This document shows positions 35,376 to 45,960 of a stretch of DNA of 64,000 nt, piece after piece. The stretch is from Tetracentron sinense (taxonomy: Eukaryota; Streptophyta; Magnoliopsida; Trochodendrales; Trochodendraceae). How positions within the stretch are numbered: the first letter of the stretch is position 1; each line of letters opens with the position of its first letter. The notes below the pieces were generated by a model. That model was given only the letters and a program-made list of their open reading frames with translations, ran no database searches and was not told the DNA's origin. Both the position numbers and the translations under genes were made by a program. The stretch lies in the NCBI GenBank assembly GCA_015143295.1, contig CM026557.1, positions 40,619,965 to 40,683,964 of the forward strand. Reading direction: 5' to 3'.

Positions 35376-37227
35376 ACTTAATTGATGAATGCATACATCA
35401 ATTAAGTTAATTGATGCAATCATATTGTTGTCAGCTCAAAACTCCAAGTGTAAGAATTCATAGTTACTCAATGAATTGCCCTCGAGAGTGAGGTTTACTT
35501 TACAATCATCCACTTGGTTTTCTAACGTAGTATATTGGGAATTAACTTTACAGATTAATTTAGTTTTCATATATTCATCTTAGAGAAATCATGTGGTTGG
35601 GAGTCTTGGGAATAGTATAATTGCTGCCCAATTATTATTTGATCAGGAGTTATCTCACAAGAACAATGAAACAAAAAAAATTCATGTATTTATATGAAAC
35701 TGGTAGGCCTCCACATTGTATGCGAAAAATTCCCTCTCTTTCTCACAGTGAACGAGGACCAAACGTCATACATAGGGCTGTCAAGCTGGCCCTTTTAGGC
35801 CCGCAAAATAAATGGCTTTTTTTTTCCACCCCTAAAGCCTACAGGCCCAGTTGGGCCCAATAATTCTACGCCCATTGACATGAGGTTAGGCTTGGAAAAC
35901 ATCCTCTACAGCCCAACCCGGCTCTTGTGCGTGTGTGTTATATGCGTGTGCATGTGTGTGTGTTATATTACTAGGGTTGAGGAAAAGTCTAGAAAGGCTT
36001 TCCACTCCCCCCTAGTCAAAACAAAATGACGATGGATTAGGATTAGAAGAGAAACCTATTAAGAAAATGTATGGGCTAGAAAATAAAGGAAAAAGTCTAA
36101 AAATACTTCTTCCTTTAACTAAAGGAAAAAAATCTAATGAAAAAGATATGAGCTTTTGCAAGAATCCCTATGAACTCTTTTCTTTGAAAACTTATGAGAC
36201 TAATTTTTTTTCAAGATGGCTTCTAAAAACCTACAAGTTCCTCCCTCCCTTCTTTTCACAAGGAACTCTAAGAGGGTCCTAACTGCCTCAAGAGGAGGTT
36301 TGGTTGTTATTCTAAGATAAGGCTCACACAAAGGGAAATAAAAAAAAAAGGATGAAGAGAATAATGAGAAGGGTAGATATGCAAATTACTTGAAGTAAAG
36401 AACAAAAGTAAACTTTCAAACCTACCTTTTGTAGCTAGGGTAGTCTCCCTAAGCTTTTCATTTTTTTTTTATCTTTCCTCTAAACTCCTTTCTTCAAACT
36501 TCAAGGTCCTTCAATATGGAGTAGGGTTTCCTAACCAAGGGTTAGGGATCCTAAATAGGTTAATGCTACGACAAGCAAGTAGTAAACTAAGGCAAGGATT
36601 AGGGACTTCTTGGCCTAATGGGGCAAGGTTTCCTAATTGCTAAGTTTCTCTTTTCCTAATTTCTTTAGGTTTTTTGGATTTAAGATAGCTTTAGGAGACT
36701 AATACTAGGACATAAGAGGTATTAGCCTGAACAAAGGTTTCAGAGTCTAGATTTCAAGGAGGTTTAGGGTGGTAAAGGATGTTGGAATTTGTCCTCAAGT
36801 GGCCAAAGGGAGGGTATTTATAGGGCAAAAAAGTAGACAAAGGGCATTTTGGGTTTTTAATGGCATAATTGTTATTCTTAGGGTTACAATAGCTTGAAAT
36901 AATGAATTTGTGCGGAACATTCCTTCTCTACGGCAAAATCAAGCGGAATTAGCATATTTATAAAAATGCCATTGTCTGTATTGTTGTTTGAACTAGTCAC
37001 GAAATTTTATTTCTTAAAATGCACTATCCCTAGTCCCACTTAGTGACACCACTACCTACTCTACTGAAAGTGTGCAGCCGTTTAGGCTTATACGGCAGGA
37101 TAGTTGGTCGTTGTTACAAATGACGACAGTCATGTCTTGTTGCTCAACCACCCACTACTAACCTCCATTAGTGTCATTTCAAGAATAGGCACAAAATTTA
37201 AGGGTGTTGCTACCTGAAACAAAAAAA
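35376..37227. other. Intergenic, no gene seen
   Basis: Noncoding. A TAGGGCTGTCAAGCTGGC word at about 35773 looks like one end of a hAT-type MITE, but a partner end and duplication were not found. A (TG)n-rich stretch lies near 35925-35960. The rest is AT-rich with short A/T runs. Confidence 0.4.
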
Positions 37228-37480
37228 TTCGTGAATTATTCTCGTATTTTTGTTTCGTCGAATTATTCTCTGAATTATTGGATTCCCAAATTATTGACGA
37301 ATTATTAACGAATATTCTGAATTATTGCCGAATTATTTTCTCAAACTTAGCAAAAAAACTACTTATTTTGTATATTTTTTAATCAATTTTTCATATATTT
37401 TTATATTTATTAACTTATTTTTATTTGTTCCGAATTTTTTCCGAATTTTTCCGTATTTAATCTCTGTTGAATTATTCCCG
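37228..37480. repeat. Degenerate GAATTATT-rich repeat
   Basis: The word GAATTATT(C/G/T) recurs about ten times at irregular spacing. GTTGCTACCTGAAAC (about 37206) before it and GTTGCTACTTGGAAC (about 37502) after it are direct near-copies and may mark borders. The 93-codon open frame across it is low-complexity. Confidence 0.5.
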
Positions 37481-37899
37481 AACCCCAACTTTGTCACTAT
37501 GGTTGCTACTTGGAACGACAGGTTCATTTTAAACACAAAATTAAAGTGTCATTATTTAAAATGGCTACTACACCTCCACTTTATGCTAAAATCAATTAGT
37601 TGTTAAGCAGTGACTCAAACCCTTGCACTTCTTCTTTTCATGATTTGATCAGCCAAAATGACAAAAATACCCTTATACTTCAATTAAATCCAAATGAACT
37701 CCTAAGGCTCGAGAATGGGTGTGTAAATGAGATTGAGGGAATTTAAAAAGGTTTTAAGGGATCCTAAGATGTTCCTAAGGGTTGGGTCCCACTTGAAGAA
37801 TTCTAAAGATTTGAGATGCTTGCGAACCAAAGAGCGTATGCACCACTTTTTATGGTAAGGGGGGAGATAAAGGACAGAATGGAGAGTATGCTTAGGAGT
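37481..37899. other. Intergenic, no gene seen
   Basis: AT-rich noncoding DNA between the repeat and the copia 5' LTR. Confidence 0.4.
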
Positions 37900-38109
37900 T
37901 ATTGTAATGGGTCATCTAAATAAGCCCATTAAATCGTTATCTTCTAGTTACTGTAGTTGATTTTATTTATCTATTATCTTTTATGTACCCAAGGGACATT
38001 ATTTAGAGGGAATAGAATTGTTCTTCTGTTTCCATTTCCTCTTGTCTATTTCTTTTTCTCTCTTATTCCTTTTCTCCTAAGCCTTAAACTTGCATTCCCT
38101 AGATTTCTA
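37900..38109 (+). repeat. Copia 5' LTR (about 210 bp)
   Basis: Aligns with 41784-42448 once the 440-base insertion (element plus one target duplication copy) in the latter is ignored. Ends TTCCCTAGATTTCTA directly before the primer site. Confidence 0.8.
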
Positions 38110-38110
38110 C

Positions 38111-38125
38111 TTGGTATCGGAGTAG
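38111..38125 (+). other. Copia primer binding site
   Basis: TTGGTATCGGAGTAGG follows the 5' LTR. It resembles TGGTATCAGAGC, the plant site complementary to the 3' end of initiator methionine tRNA, with substitutions. Confidence 0.7.
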
Positions 38126-38579
38126 GAAGACAAGCCTGGGTTTCTTTTTGTTCTTTTTCAGTGGAGTGTTCGTGAATAGTGGGGGTGAATAATATTTGTT
38201 AATAGTGCAGTGAGGAGTGTCCGTATCATTTTTTTTTCCCAATAATATTAAGAAAAAAAAGCCGATTGTTGGACTGTTGATCACAATACTTTTGGAGGGT
38301 ATAAGGGTTTGGTTCGAGTGTGACTGGATTATTTTTACTCGCCTGCATGAAGATAAACCGCTTGGCAAAAAGTTGTGTGGTGTACGACTTGTTGATTTGT
38401 GTAAATTAGCATCGATTTAGCCCTCTAGTTGAGGTGTTTTTGGGTGATTCGGGTTATTCCGTTCGATTTTTTAATTCCTAAAATAGATGCATGTTCGGGA
38501 TTAGTGGTATGTAGGGCAGTTCCTCTAGCACAGTTTCCCTCGGATCTACTACTTTTATGATTTATTCCTCAGAGAATCC

Positions 38580-41500
38580 TAGTATGCAGATTAGTACAAT
38601 AAAATTGGATGAGGATTTATTTAGAATGATTGCAATCTGTCAAGATATTTATTGGTAGTCAAGGAAAATTGGGGCTATATTATTGGAAGAATTGTAGAGC
38701 CAAGTGTAACTAATCCAGATCATGACAAGTGGGAATGCAAGAGCCTTATTTTCATGAGGGTGTTACACAGTTTCCTTTTTCTACAGACAACTAAAATGAT
38801 TTGGGATGCTGCCCAAACTTATTTCTAAATCCGAGTTGCAGTATAACATTTTTCTCTCTCATTGTCTATTTCAGGATCAATCGACACTAGCAGATTAGGA
38901 GTACTGAACATGAAGTGGATGAGGTTTATATCTTTGATCATGCTCTTACTCCTGCCTCTAGTACTTTTCAATCTGGTAGTTCTATTAATAAAGACCATAT
39001 ATATCTCTGACATCATTGGTTAGGTTATTAGCCATTCTAGTCTTAACATATTTTGTTTCCTCATCTATTTGAGTTTGTCAGCTCACAAAGTTTGTAATGT
39101 GAAATTTGTGAACTGGCAAGACATAGTCGCTCTTCGTTTTCTCCCAATAATAAAAGTTCATTTTTGTTTAAAATTGCGCATTGTGATGTATGGGGAGCTT
39201 CTCCCACTCTTATAATGTTTGACTATTGATACTTATTTCATTTGTTGATGATTATGCTCAGTAAACTTGGTTGTACTTGTTGAACACTCGAGATGGGATG
39301 CCTAACATCATCCACGCCTTTTGCGAAATGACCAGGACTCAGTTGGATAAAAAAATTTAAGATATTTCACTCTGGTCATGAGAGAGAATAACTCTAGGAA
39401 ACACTCAGAAATTACCTTGAGGAGCATGACATTATTCACCAAAGCAGTTGTGCTTACACATCACATCAAGATTGAGTGACAGAACTAAAAAACCAACATT
39501 TGCTCAAGGTTACTCGAAGTCTATTACTATAGATGAAAGTGAAAAAAAGTTATGGTAAGATGCAATGCTTACTGCAGGTTATTAGATTAATCGGATGTCC
39601 TCTTAAAATTTTTGGCTTCAAATCCCCTCATCATTTATTTTATCCTGAGAGTCATCTCTTCAGTCTTCCATTGCGTGTTTTTGGATGTACTTGTTTTCTT
39701 CATATCTTGGGTCCAAATCGTTCTAAGTTGGATCCAAAGTACATAAAGGGCATAAAGTTTTTGATCCCCTGACAAGTAAGATGTTTATCTCTTAAGATGT
39801 ATCTTTCTTTGAATTGGTTTCATTTTTTTATTTTGGGGTTCATCTTCAAGGGGAGAATGTTAATGAAGAGATACTCCTTCTAGTTTTGGGTGATTGTCAC
39901 AGTACTCATGCTCCTTTATTTTCGTTGTTGACTTGTTTTCCTCTCTTGATACTACTGGAGAAGAAGAAAAGGAGCTACAAACATACTTTAGAAGATCCAA
40001 AGTAAAGCCTTAGAAGATCCAAAGTAAAACCTCCATCGACTAAACAACGCTTTCAGCATGTCTGTGTAGAACTAGATCCCTCTTCTTCAGCTTCTCTTAG
40101 TCCAAGTAATTCATCTTTACCTATGATTCTTGATCTCAATGTTCCCATTCCCTTATGCAAAGGAAAACATACTTATACTTCTCATCTAATCTCTTTTTTT
40201 TCTTTAATTCTTGTTCTCCATCAGTTCGTGTCTCTGTCTCATCCTTGTCTTTAGTGTCATTTCATCTAGTGTAACAAAGGCATTACAACACCCTAGGTGA
40301 AAGGAAGTTATGTGAGAGGAAAGTACGCACAAAGAATAATATCTGAGAACTTGTTGCTCGTCCTAGGGACAAGAAGCTAGTTGGGTGTAAGTGGGTATAC
40401 ACAGTGAAATACAATGCAGGTGGTATTGTTGACAGATACAAAGCAAGGTTGGTTGCTAAAGGATTCACTTATACATTTGGGATTGATTACTAGGAAACAT
40501 TTTCTCCTGTGTTAAAGATGAATACAATCAGAATTCTTCTTTTAGTAGTAGCAAAATCAATTTTGGGCATTTTGGTATTCTTTCAGTTAGATGTGAAAAA
40601 TGTATTTCTTAATGGAGATCTCCAAGAGGAAATTTATATGGCCCTACCTATAGTGTTCAATGTTCAAGATTAGATGAGCAAAGTTTTTCGTTTGAAGAAT
40701 GCCATCTATAGTCTTAAACAGTCTCCTAGAGCTTGGGTTGAATGGTTTAGAAGTTCGCGTATACACAATGTCACTCAAATCATATACTGTTTGTGAAGCA
40801 TCTGAGAACTGCAATTACTGCACTATTAGTATATGTAGATGATATTGTTGTACCTAGAGATAACCCATGGGAGATACAAAAGCTCAAGGACCTTCTCGCA
40901 AAAGAATTTGAGATTAAATATTTGGGGTTCCTCAGGTATTTCATTGGGATTGAAGTTTCTCACTCAAACAATGACATCTTTAATCTTAGAGGAAATATGT
41001 CATTGATTTGTTAGAACTTAGAAGATACTAGGAAGCTCGATTCCAAACCAGTAGTAACACCTGTGGAAGCCAATAAGCTAGATCGAGAGTAGAGAGTTGC
41101 TTGGAGATGTTGGTATGTTCTAGAGGTTGGTGGGTGAGTTGATTTATCATTGACTCGCCCAGATATTGCTTATGTTGCGAGTGTAATCAACCAGTTCATG
41201 CACAACCCTAAAACTGTGCATCTTAAGGCCTCAGAAAGAGTATTGAGATACTTGAAATCTTCACCTGGCCGAGGGTTATTCTTCAGACAGAATGAGTACT
41301 TGTAGGTGGAGGCAAACGTAGATGTAGATTAGGCTGGGTCAGTTACATATTGCCTTTCTACATTAGGCTCTTGCATCATGATGGATGGCAATCTAGTTAC
41401 CTGGAGAAGCAAGAAGAAGTCAGTGATTGCATGTTCTATCATTGAAGCTAAGTATAGAGCCATGGCTCATGGAACCTATGAGGTACTGTGGATCAAGACC

Positions 41501-41750
41501 TTGATAATAGAACTGGGATTTCCAAACCAATCAAAGATGAAGCTCCATTGTGATAATAGAGTTATTATCATTGCACATAACCGAGTGCAACATGACAGGG
41601 CCAGACCAAGCATATCGAGATTGAAAAACAAATCATATAAGAAAAGGTAGCGTCAAAGACAATTGGTCTTGCCTTTGTCAAAACGGAAGATTAGTTAGCA
41701 GATGTTCGTATGAAGGCTGTTGCTTCAGCTCATCATCGTGGGTTTTATGG
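38580..41750 (+). pseudogene. Copia gag-pol remnant
   Basis: A gag-like stretch (about 38580-38880) with a readable DHDKWE-like and IWDAAQT segment. Integrase C-terminal residues (39560-39770) including PLRVFGCTCF and RSKLDPK. Reverse transcriptase from VGCKWVYTVKYNAGG (about 40384) through [23 protein letters not shown] and YVDDIVV (about 40832). RNase H (VTWRSKKKSVIACS, then EAKYRAMA, about 41395-41470). Interrupted by stops, e.g. at about 40489 and 40672, and by frame changes. A normal copia polyprotein is one long frame, so this copy is dead. Confidence 0.85.
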
Positions 41751-41783
41751 AAAGCTAGATATTTATGCCCCCTTGAGGGGGAG

Positions 41784-42448
41784 TGTTATAATGGCCATCT
41801 AAATAAGCCCACTATGTCATTATCATCGAGTTACTTTAGTTGCTTTTATTTGTCTATTGTCTTTTATGTACCAAAGAGACATTAATGTCTTTTCATCTTA
41901 TTAGTGATATCCAAGAGTGTCTAGAGCATTGTTGTAGGGAAGCTATGTACAGAGTGGGAAGCTCGCTTCCCCGGAAGCTCGTTTCTCAGACAGATTCGCT
42001 TCCTACAAAACTTGCTTCCTCAGACGAACTCGCTTCTTAGGAAGCTCGTTTCCATTACGTCTCATTTAAGATCAAAGGGAGCTGTATGTGTGAAGTAATG
42101 GGATAGATCATAGTCTATAGCCTAGGGGTGTAGACTCTAAGAAAGTATCTTCGGTTTGGAACCTAAGGCATCTACTTTTTTCACAAAAATCTCATGTAAG
42201 ATAAAATTAAAGATATAGCTACTCATAATAACATAATAGGAATGAGGAGAATATATCTCATTTCTCGCTTCTCGTTTCCCAAGGTTTTTTTGAGCCTCGC
42301 TTCCCACTTCTCTCTTTCGCTTTGCTTCTCGTTTTTGTTTCTCGCTCTGGTAACTATGGTCTAGAGTGAATAGAGTTATTCTTCAATTCCCCTTTCCTCT
42401 TCTCTGAGTTCTCTCTCGAACTCTAAAGCTCTATTCCCTAGATTTCTA
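41784..42448 (+). repeat. Copia 3' LTR, interrupted
   Basis: Follows the purine tract GAGGGGGAG. Without the inserted 432-base element and one 8-base duplication copy it is about 225 bases, matching the 5' LTR. Confidence 0.8.
41927..42358. mobile_element. hAT-type MITE inside the copia 3' LTR (432 bp)
   Basis: Flanked by a perfect 8-bp duplication GTCTAGAG (41919-41926 and 42359-42366). Ends CATTGTTG (left) and the complement of CATAGTTACC (right). The interior is dominated by GCTTCC/GAAGC and TTCTCGCTT words. The uninterrupted LTR in the 5' copy lacks it, proving insertion. Open frames are incidental. Confidence 0.82.
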
Positions 42449-43030
42449 TGGTGTACTTACACATGCTTGTATCAACGTGGTGCTAGGCAAAGTGGCAAAC
42501 CAAGTCTTTTTTTGCGCTTTATAATAGTAAGATATAGTAAAATAAGGGGAAACTTGGAACAATTCCTGTGATTATCATACTTACAACAATACAATTTTCA
42601 CTATAGCTTGAAAGAGGTCTTCTACATGGGGGGCTACTGATTGGATAGTCTATGTTGATAAGAGTGTGCACCATTTATGTGGTGTAGTCGTGTAGATCCA
42701 TATTACTATAATGGACAAGAATGTGTTCCACATGTACGGTATAACTTATATTGTTATTTCTAGGAATTGTCCATGTTTCCCTATAAACCAAGTTAAGTAG
42801 TACAAAGGGAGTCTGCAACCAAGGTCTTTAAGGCTGTGTGAACACTAGTAAGTAGTAATGCACTTTTTGGTTGCTTCCATGCATGAGAACAATTCCAACT
42901 CCCATGGTTTGAGGGAACCAAGGCATTGGGACCAGCTAGGCCACATTTTATTCAGTAGCTTTTGAGCTCCCCAAAGTTTCCCCAGCATAGTGGCAGAAAT
43001 TCGTAGGTGAAAAAGCTAGTAGCAGACTTG
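42449..43030. other. Intergenic, no gene seen
   Basis: AT-rich noncoding DNA. Confidence 0.4.
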
Positions 43031-43310
43031 GTTAACTCATGGTTGAGGTGGAGAGAATCAAACCATGAGCTATGGTCTCAGGAACAGTTGGATCAGATGT
43101 ATATTGTATGTCATTTTCATCATAGTTGTAATGTATCCTTTTGTCAGTGCTGATTTGGTTACCTCGTGGCTGAGGTGAAGAGAATCAATCAAATGAGCTA
43201 TGGCCTCACGACCAGTTACTTCTTCATCGTTTATATACAAAACTTTTGGATCATGTGGGTGTCATATGCCATTTTCATCATAGTTATAACGTATCCTTTT
43301 GTCAGTGCTC
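43031..43310. repeat. Local tandem duplication
   Basis: GGTTAACTCATGGTTGAGGT through TTTTGTCAGTGCT (43029-43150) recurs at 43157-43308 as GGTTACCTCGTGGCTGAGGT through the same end. The second copy has about 31 extra bases in the middle. Noncoding. Confidence 0.75.
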
Positions 43311-44380
43311 TTACATTTTTGTTAGTTTGTTCATCTAATAATAGAAGCCATAGTTTGTTGGGCAATATGACATGAGCAGAAAGGCAAAGGGAAGTTCATG
43401 GGAAGTGATAAATGTAGGTTGTTGGGCTTGCTTCTGTTAGTTGCTTTTTAGTTCTAGTTGACAAAACCATATTACAAGGACAAACTTGTATATTGTTTGG
43501 TGAGTTTATCAATTACTTTCTAGTATTTTTAAGTGTGTTAAAAGTACAAATATATCCTGAAACTTCTGAGGGCCAATGTGAGGGATCAAGAAAGCCTTAT
43601 AATATTTGAATCTGATGTAAATTTGGTATTCTTTTTTACTTTTGCTTTCATTAGAATGCCTTAATACAATTGATCGGAAAAAAGGAAAAAGGAAAAAAAA
43701 AGATTGCCTTTTTATAGGCCATATTAAAAAACAGTGATATAACAAAATAAAAATGTTTTGGATTTAGGAAATAAAATTTCATGAACCATATGAAAGAATT
43801 AAAAGGGATTAATTTGGAGAGCAAAGATCTTTAGTTTTTGTTCCTTAAACAATCATGCAACTTTCTCTTAAATTTGTGCAACACTGCAGTAGCCAGACCA
43901 TATTTTAATTCATTGCAGCAGCAAGGCCTAAAACTGCATAAAAAATAAATAGAGTTTGAAATGGCTCTAGCGCTTCTTAATTTGCTTCGAAGCTTGGTTT
44001 ATTTTCCTTGATTCATTCCACCATTTGTTTGAATATGAAAGTTATGGTGTTCCAAAATCTCGATATGAGAATACTAATCTGACAAATTTGCTCTAAAAAG
44101 AGCACCCGTTTCCTTAGTAATGGATTTTGGCCCAGAAAATTCACTTATGTAGCGCATTCTAACTAGCATATTGCGTCTCTATATGACAAGATTTCTCACT
44201 AGTTCCCACTTCCCTACCATTTGTTCTTGAAGAAGGGATGATGGAATCATGGAACAGAGGTCCAAGGTGACTATGATACAGGATATTCTGTAACTAGTTT
44301 TTTTTAATGATATTAACCTTACAATTTAGGTAAATGAGAAGCCAATATATTGATAAAAGAACAATATTGATCATACCTGT
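43311..44380. other. Intergenic, no gene seen
   Basis: AT-rich noncoding DNA. The 78-codon minus-strand frame near 43509 has no family resemblance. Confidence 0.4.
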
Positions 44381-44390
44381 AAGGTTGTAA

Positions 44391-44470
44391 TTGGTACAAA
44401 CACTGACTACTGAGGATTAGATTTAGGTTGGAATTGGCGCAAACATTGACTACTGAGGATTAGATTTACT
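44391..44470. repeat. Tandem duplication, period 43 bases
   Basis: TTGGTACAAACACTGAC and, 43 bases on, TTGGCGCAAACATTGAC, each followed by TACTGAGGATTAGATTTA. Confidence 0.8.
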
Positions 44471-45199
44471 TATGTTATCAGCTAGATTTACCTAAAATAT
44501 CACTAGTGCTCCTCCTTCCAACATGAAGGAAAGATCTAGTTCAAGGTAGATGATTTTCAGCATATTTTCTCTAGCATAATATGCTCATTTGCATAAACCC
44601 TTGAGCATTGACATTTCATATATGCAACTCAACATGCCAACTATTCATATGCTCAATTGACTAACATTATTCATAAAGTATCCAAGAGTACAATTGGAAA
44701 TAACTTGGTTAACTACTTCATAACCAGAGACTTACTTTCTAAGTCATCTGCTTATCCAAAAAAATAGATGCAACAGCTATAGTTTAATCCAAGTGGGAGG
44801 AAAGAATTCCAATGAAGGCCATAACATTATGTGATTTTCTTTCTGTGCAATTTATTCAATTGTAGATTACGTCCTTATAACTTTTACATGATATTGTTAC
44901 TGCATTATACAAGTGGTTGAGCCTGTAGCTCATTTCCTAGTTGTTCTGTACCCCAAACCACCCCTTCCCTCACCTCTAAAAAGAAAAAGTACACTGTTGT
45001 ATACAACCGATCTTCTTCATAGACTGTACAATATTTCTTATTTCAAATATGTACATTAGTTTGTTTCTGAGTTGCATTCTATATTGTTGAGGGTGTATTA
45101 AGGGTCATGATGCCAAAGCAGTCCAATGATTTGCTATACATAAGCTCGTTGGAGTGCCAATGGTACGCAACCACACCCATTGTTTATCTTCTATTTGTC
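44471..45199. other. Intergenic, no gene seen
   Basis: AT-rich. The missing C-terminal exon of the minus-strand propeller gene was looked for here and not found. Confidence 0.4.
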
Positions 45200-45520
45200 G
45201 TAATTCTGCCAACTGCCATGAAGAAGTGGTGTTAGCAACTTTCTTCTCTTATCTTTTTAGAAAGTGGTTCAAAATGTTACTATTTACATAATATCTCGAT
45301 GAAAATTCTTCCAATTTTTTTCATTTCCTTCACTCTATAATGGAAGAATGAGACAAATTCTATTCATTGCAATTTCGCCAACTGCCATGATGAAGTGGTA
45401 CAAGCAATTTCCTTTTCTCTTATCCTTTTGGAATGTGGTTAAAAATGTTTCTATTTACATAAAAATTCCATGAAATTCATCCATTTTTTTTCATTTTCTT
45501 AACTCTACAATAGAAGTATG
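45200..45520. repeat. Tandem duplication, period about 169 bases
   Basis: GCCAACTGCCATGA, AGAAGTGG/TGAAGTGG, TTCTCTTATC, GTTACTATTTACATAA or a variant, TTTTTTTCATTT and AGAA(G)TATG recur in order in 45200-45368 and 45369-45520. Confidence 0.75.
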
Positions 45521-45960
45521 CAACAACAAAAAAGTATGGAAGGTGTATTATCATTAGAAGTATTATTGGAATGCCAATATAATGTCCATGAAAATGCTTA
45601 AACTCCATACCTTTTCATATCTTTTGAGTTGGGAAAATGTCATTTTAGATTTCTTGTTAAATAGTGTGAGGAGGTTGGAACAAAATTTTAAGAATCTTTG
45701 ACCATTTTTGTGAAAACTTTATGCAAGTCTGTATATAACTATATATTGTATCTTACTTGTAGAATGGGATTATCTATTTCTATGTTGAAATTACCATCTC
45801 CATCTCCTGTTTGACAGTATGAGTTGTATGCGACTATGCGTAGAGTGCATATAACTCTAGCACATCCTATGTAGGAACTGGATCGAAATGGAAATTGCGT
45901 TTCTCTTTGAGATGCTATGATGAAACAGAAAATACTTATGATAAGTTTGTTATTGCTTAC

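Larger units (their letters stand above)
37900..42448 (+). mobile_element. Degenerate Ty1/copia retrotransposon
   Basis: 5' LTR about 37900-38109, primer site 38111-38125, decayed gag and pol, purine tract 41775-41783, 3' LTR 41784-42448. LTRs align from (TG)TTATAATGG/TATTGTAATGG through CATCTAAATAAGCCCA and CTTTTATGTACC to TTCCCTAGATTTCTA. Order integrase then reverse transcriptase then RNase H is that of copia. Many stops and frameshifts; no protein can be made. The 3' LTR carries a hAT-type insertion. No clear 5-bp target duplication could be fixed because the right border is uncertain. Confidence 0.88.

Noticed and set aside
45739-45960. Read-through tail as the true C-terminus of the propeller protein
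   Set aside because: The donor at the end of exon 9 is good and the tail has no propeller-like motif; recorded as open question rather than annotated as coding.
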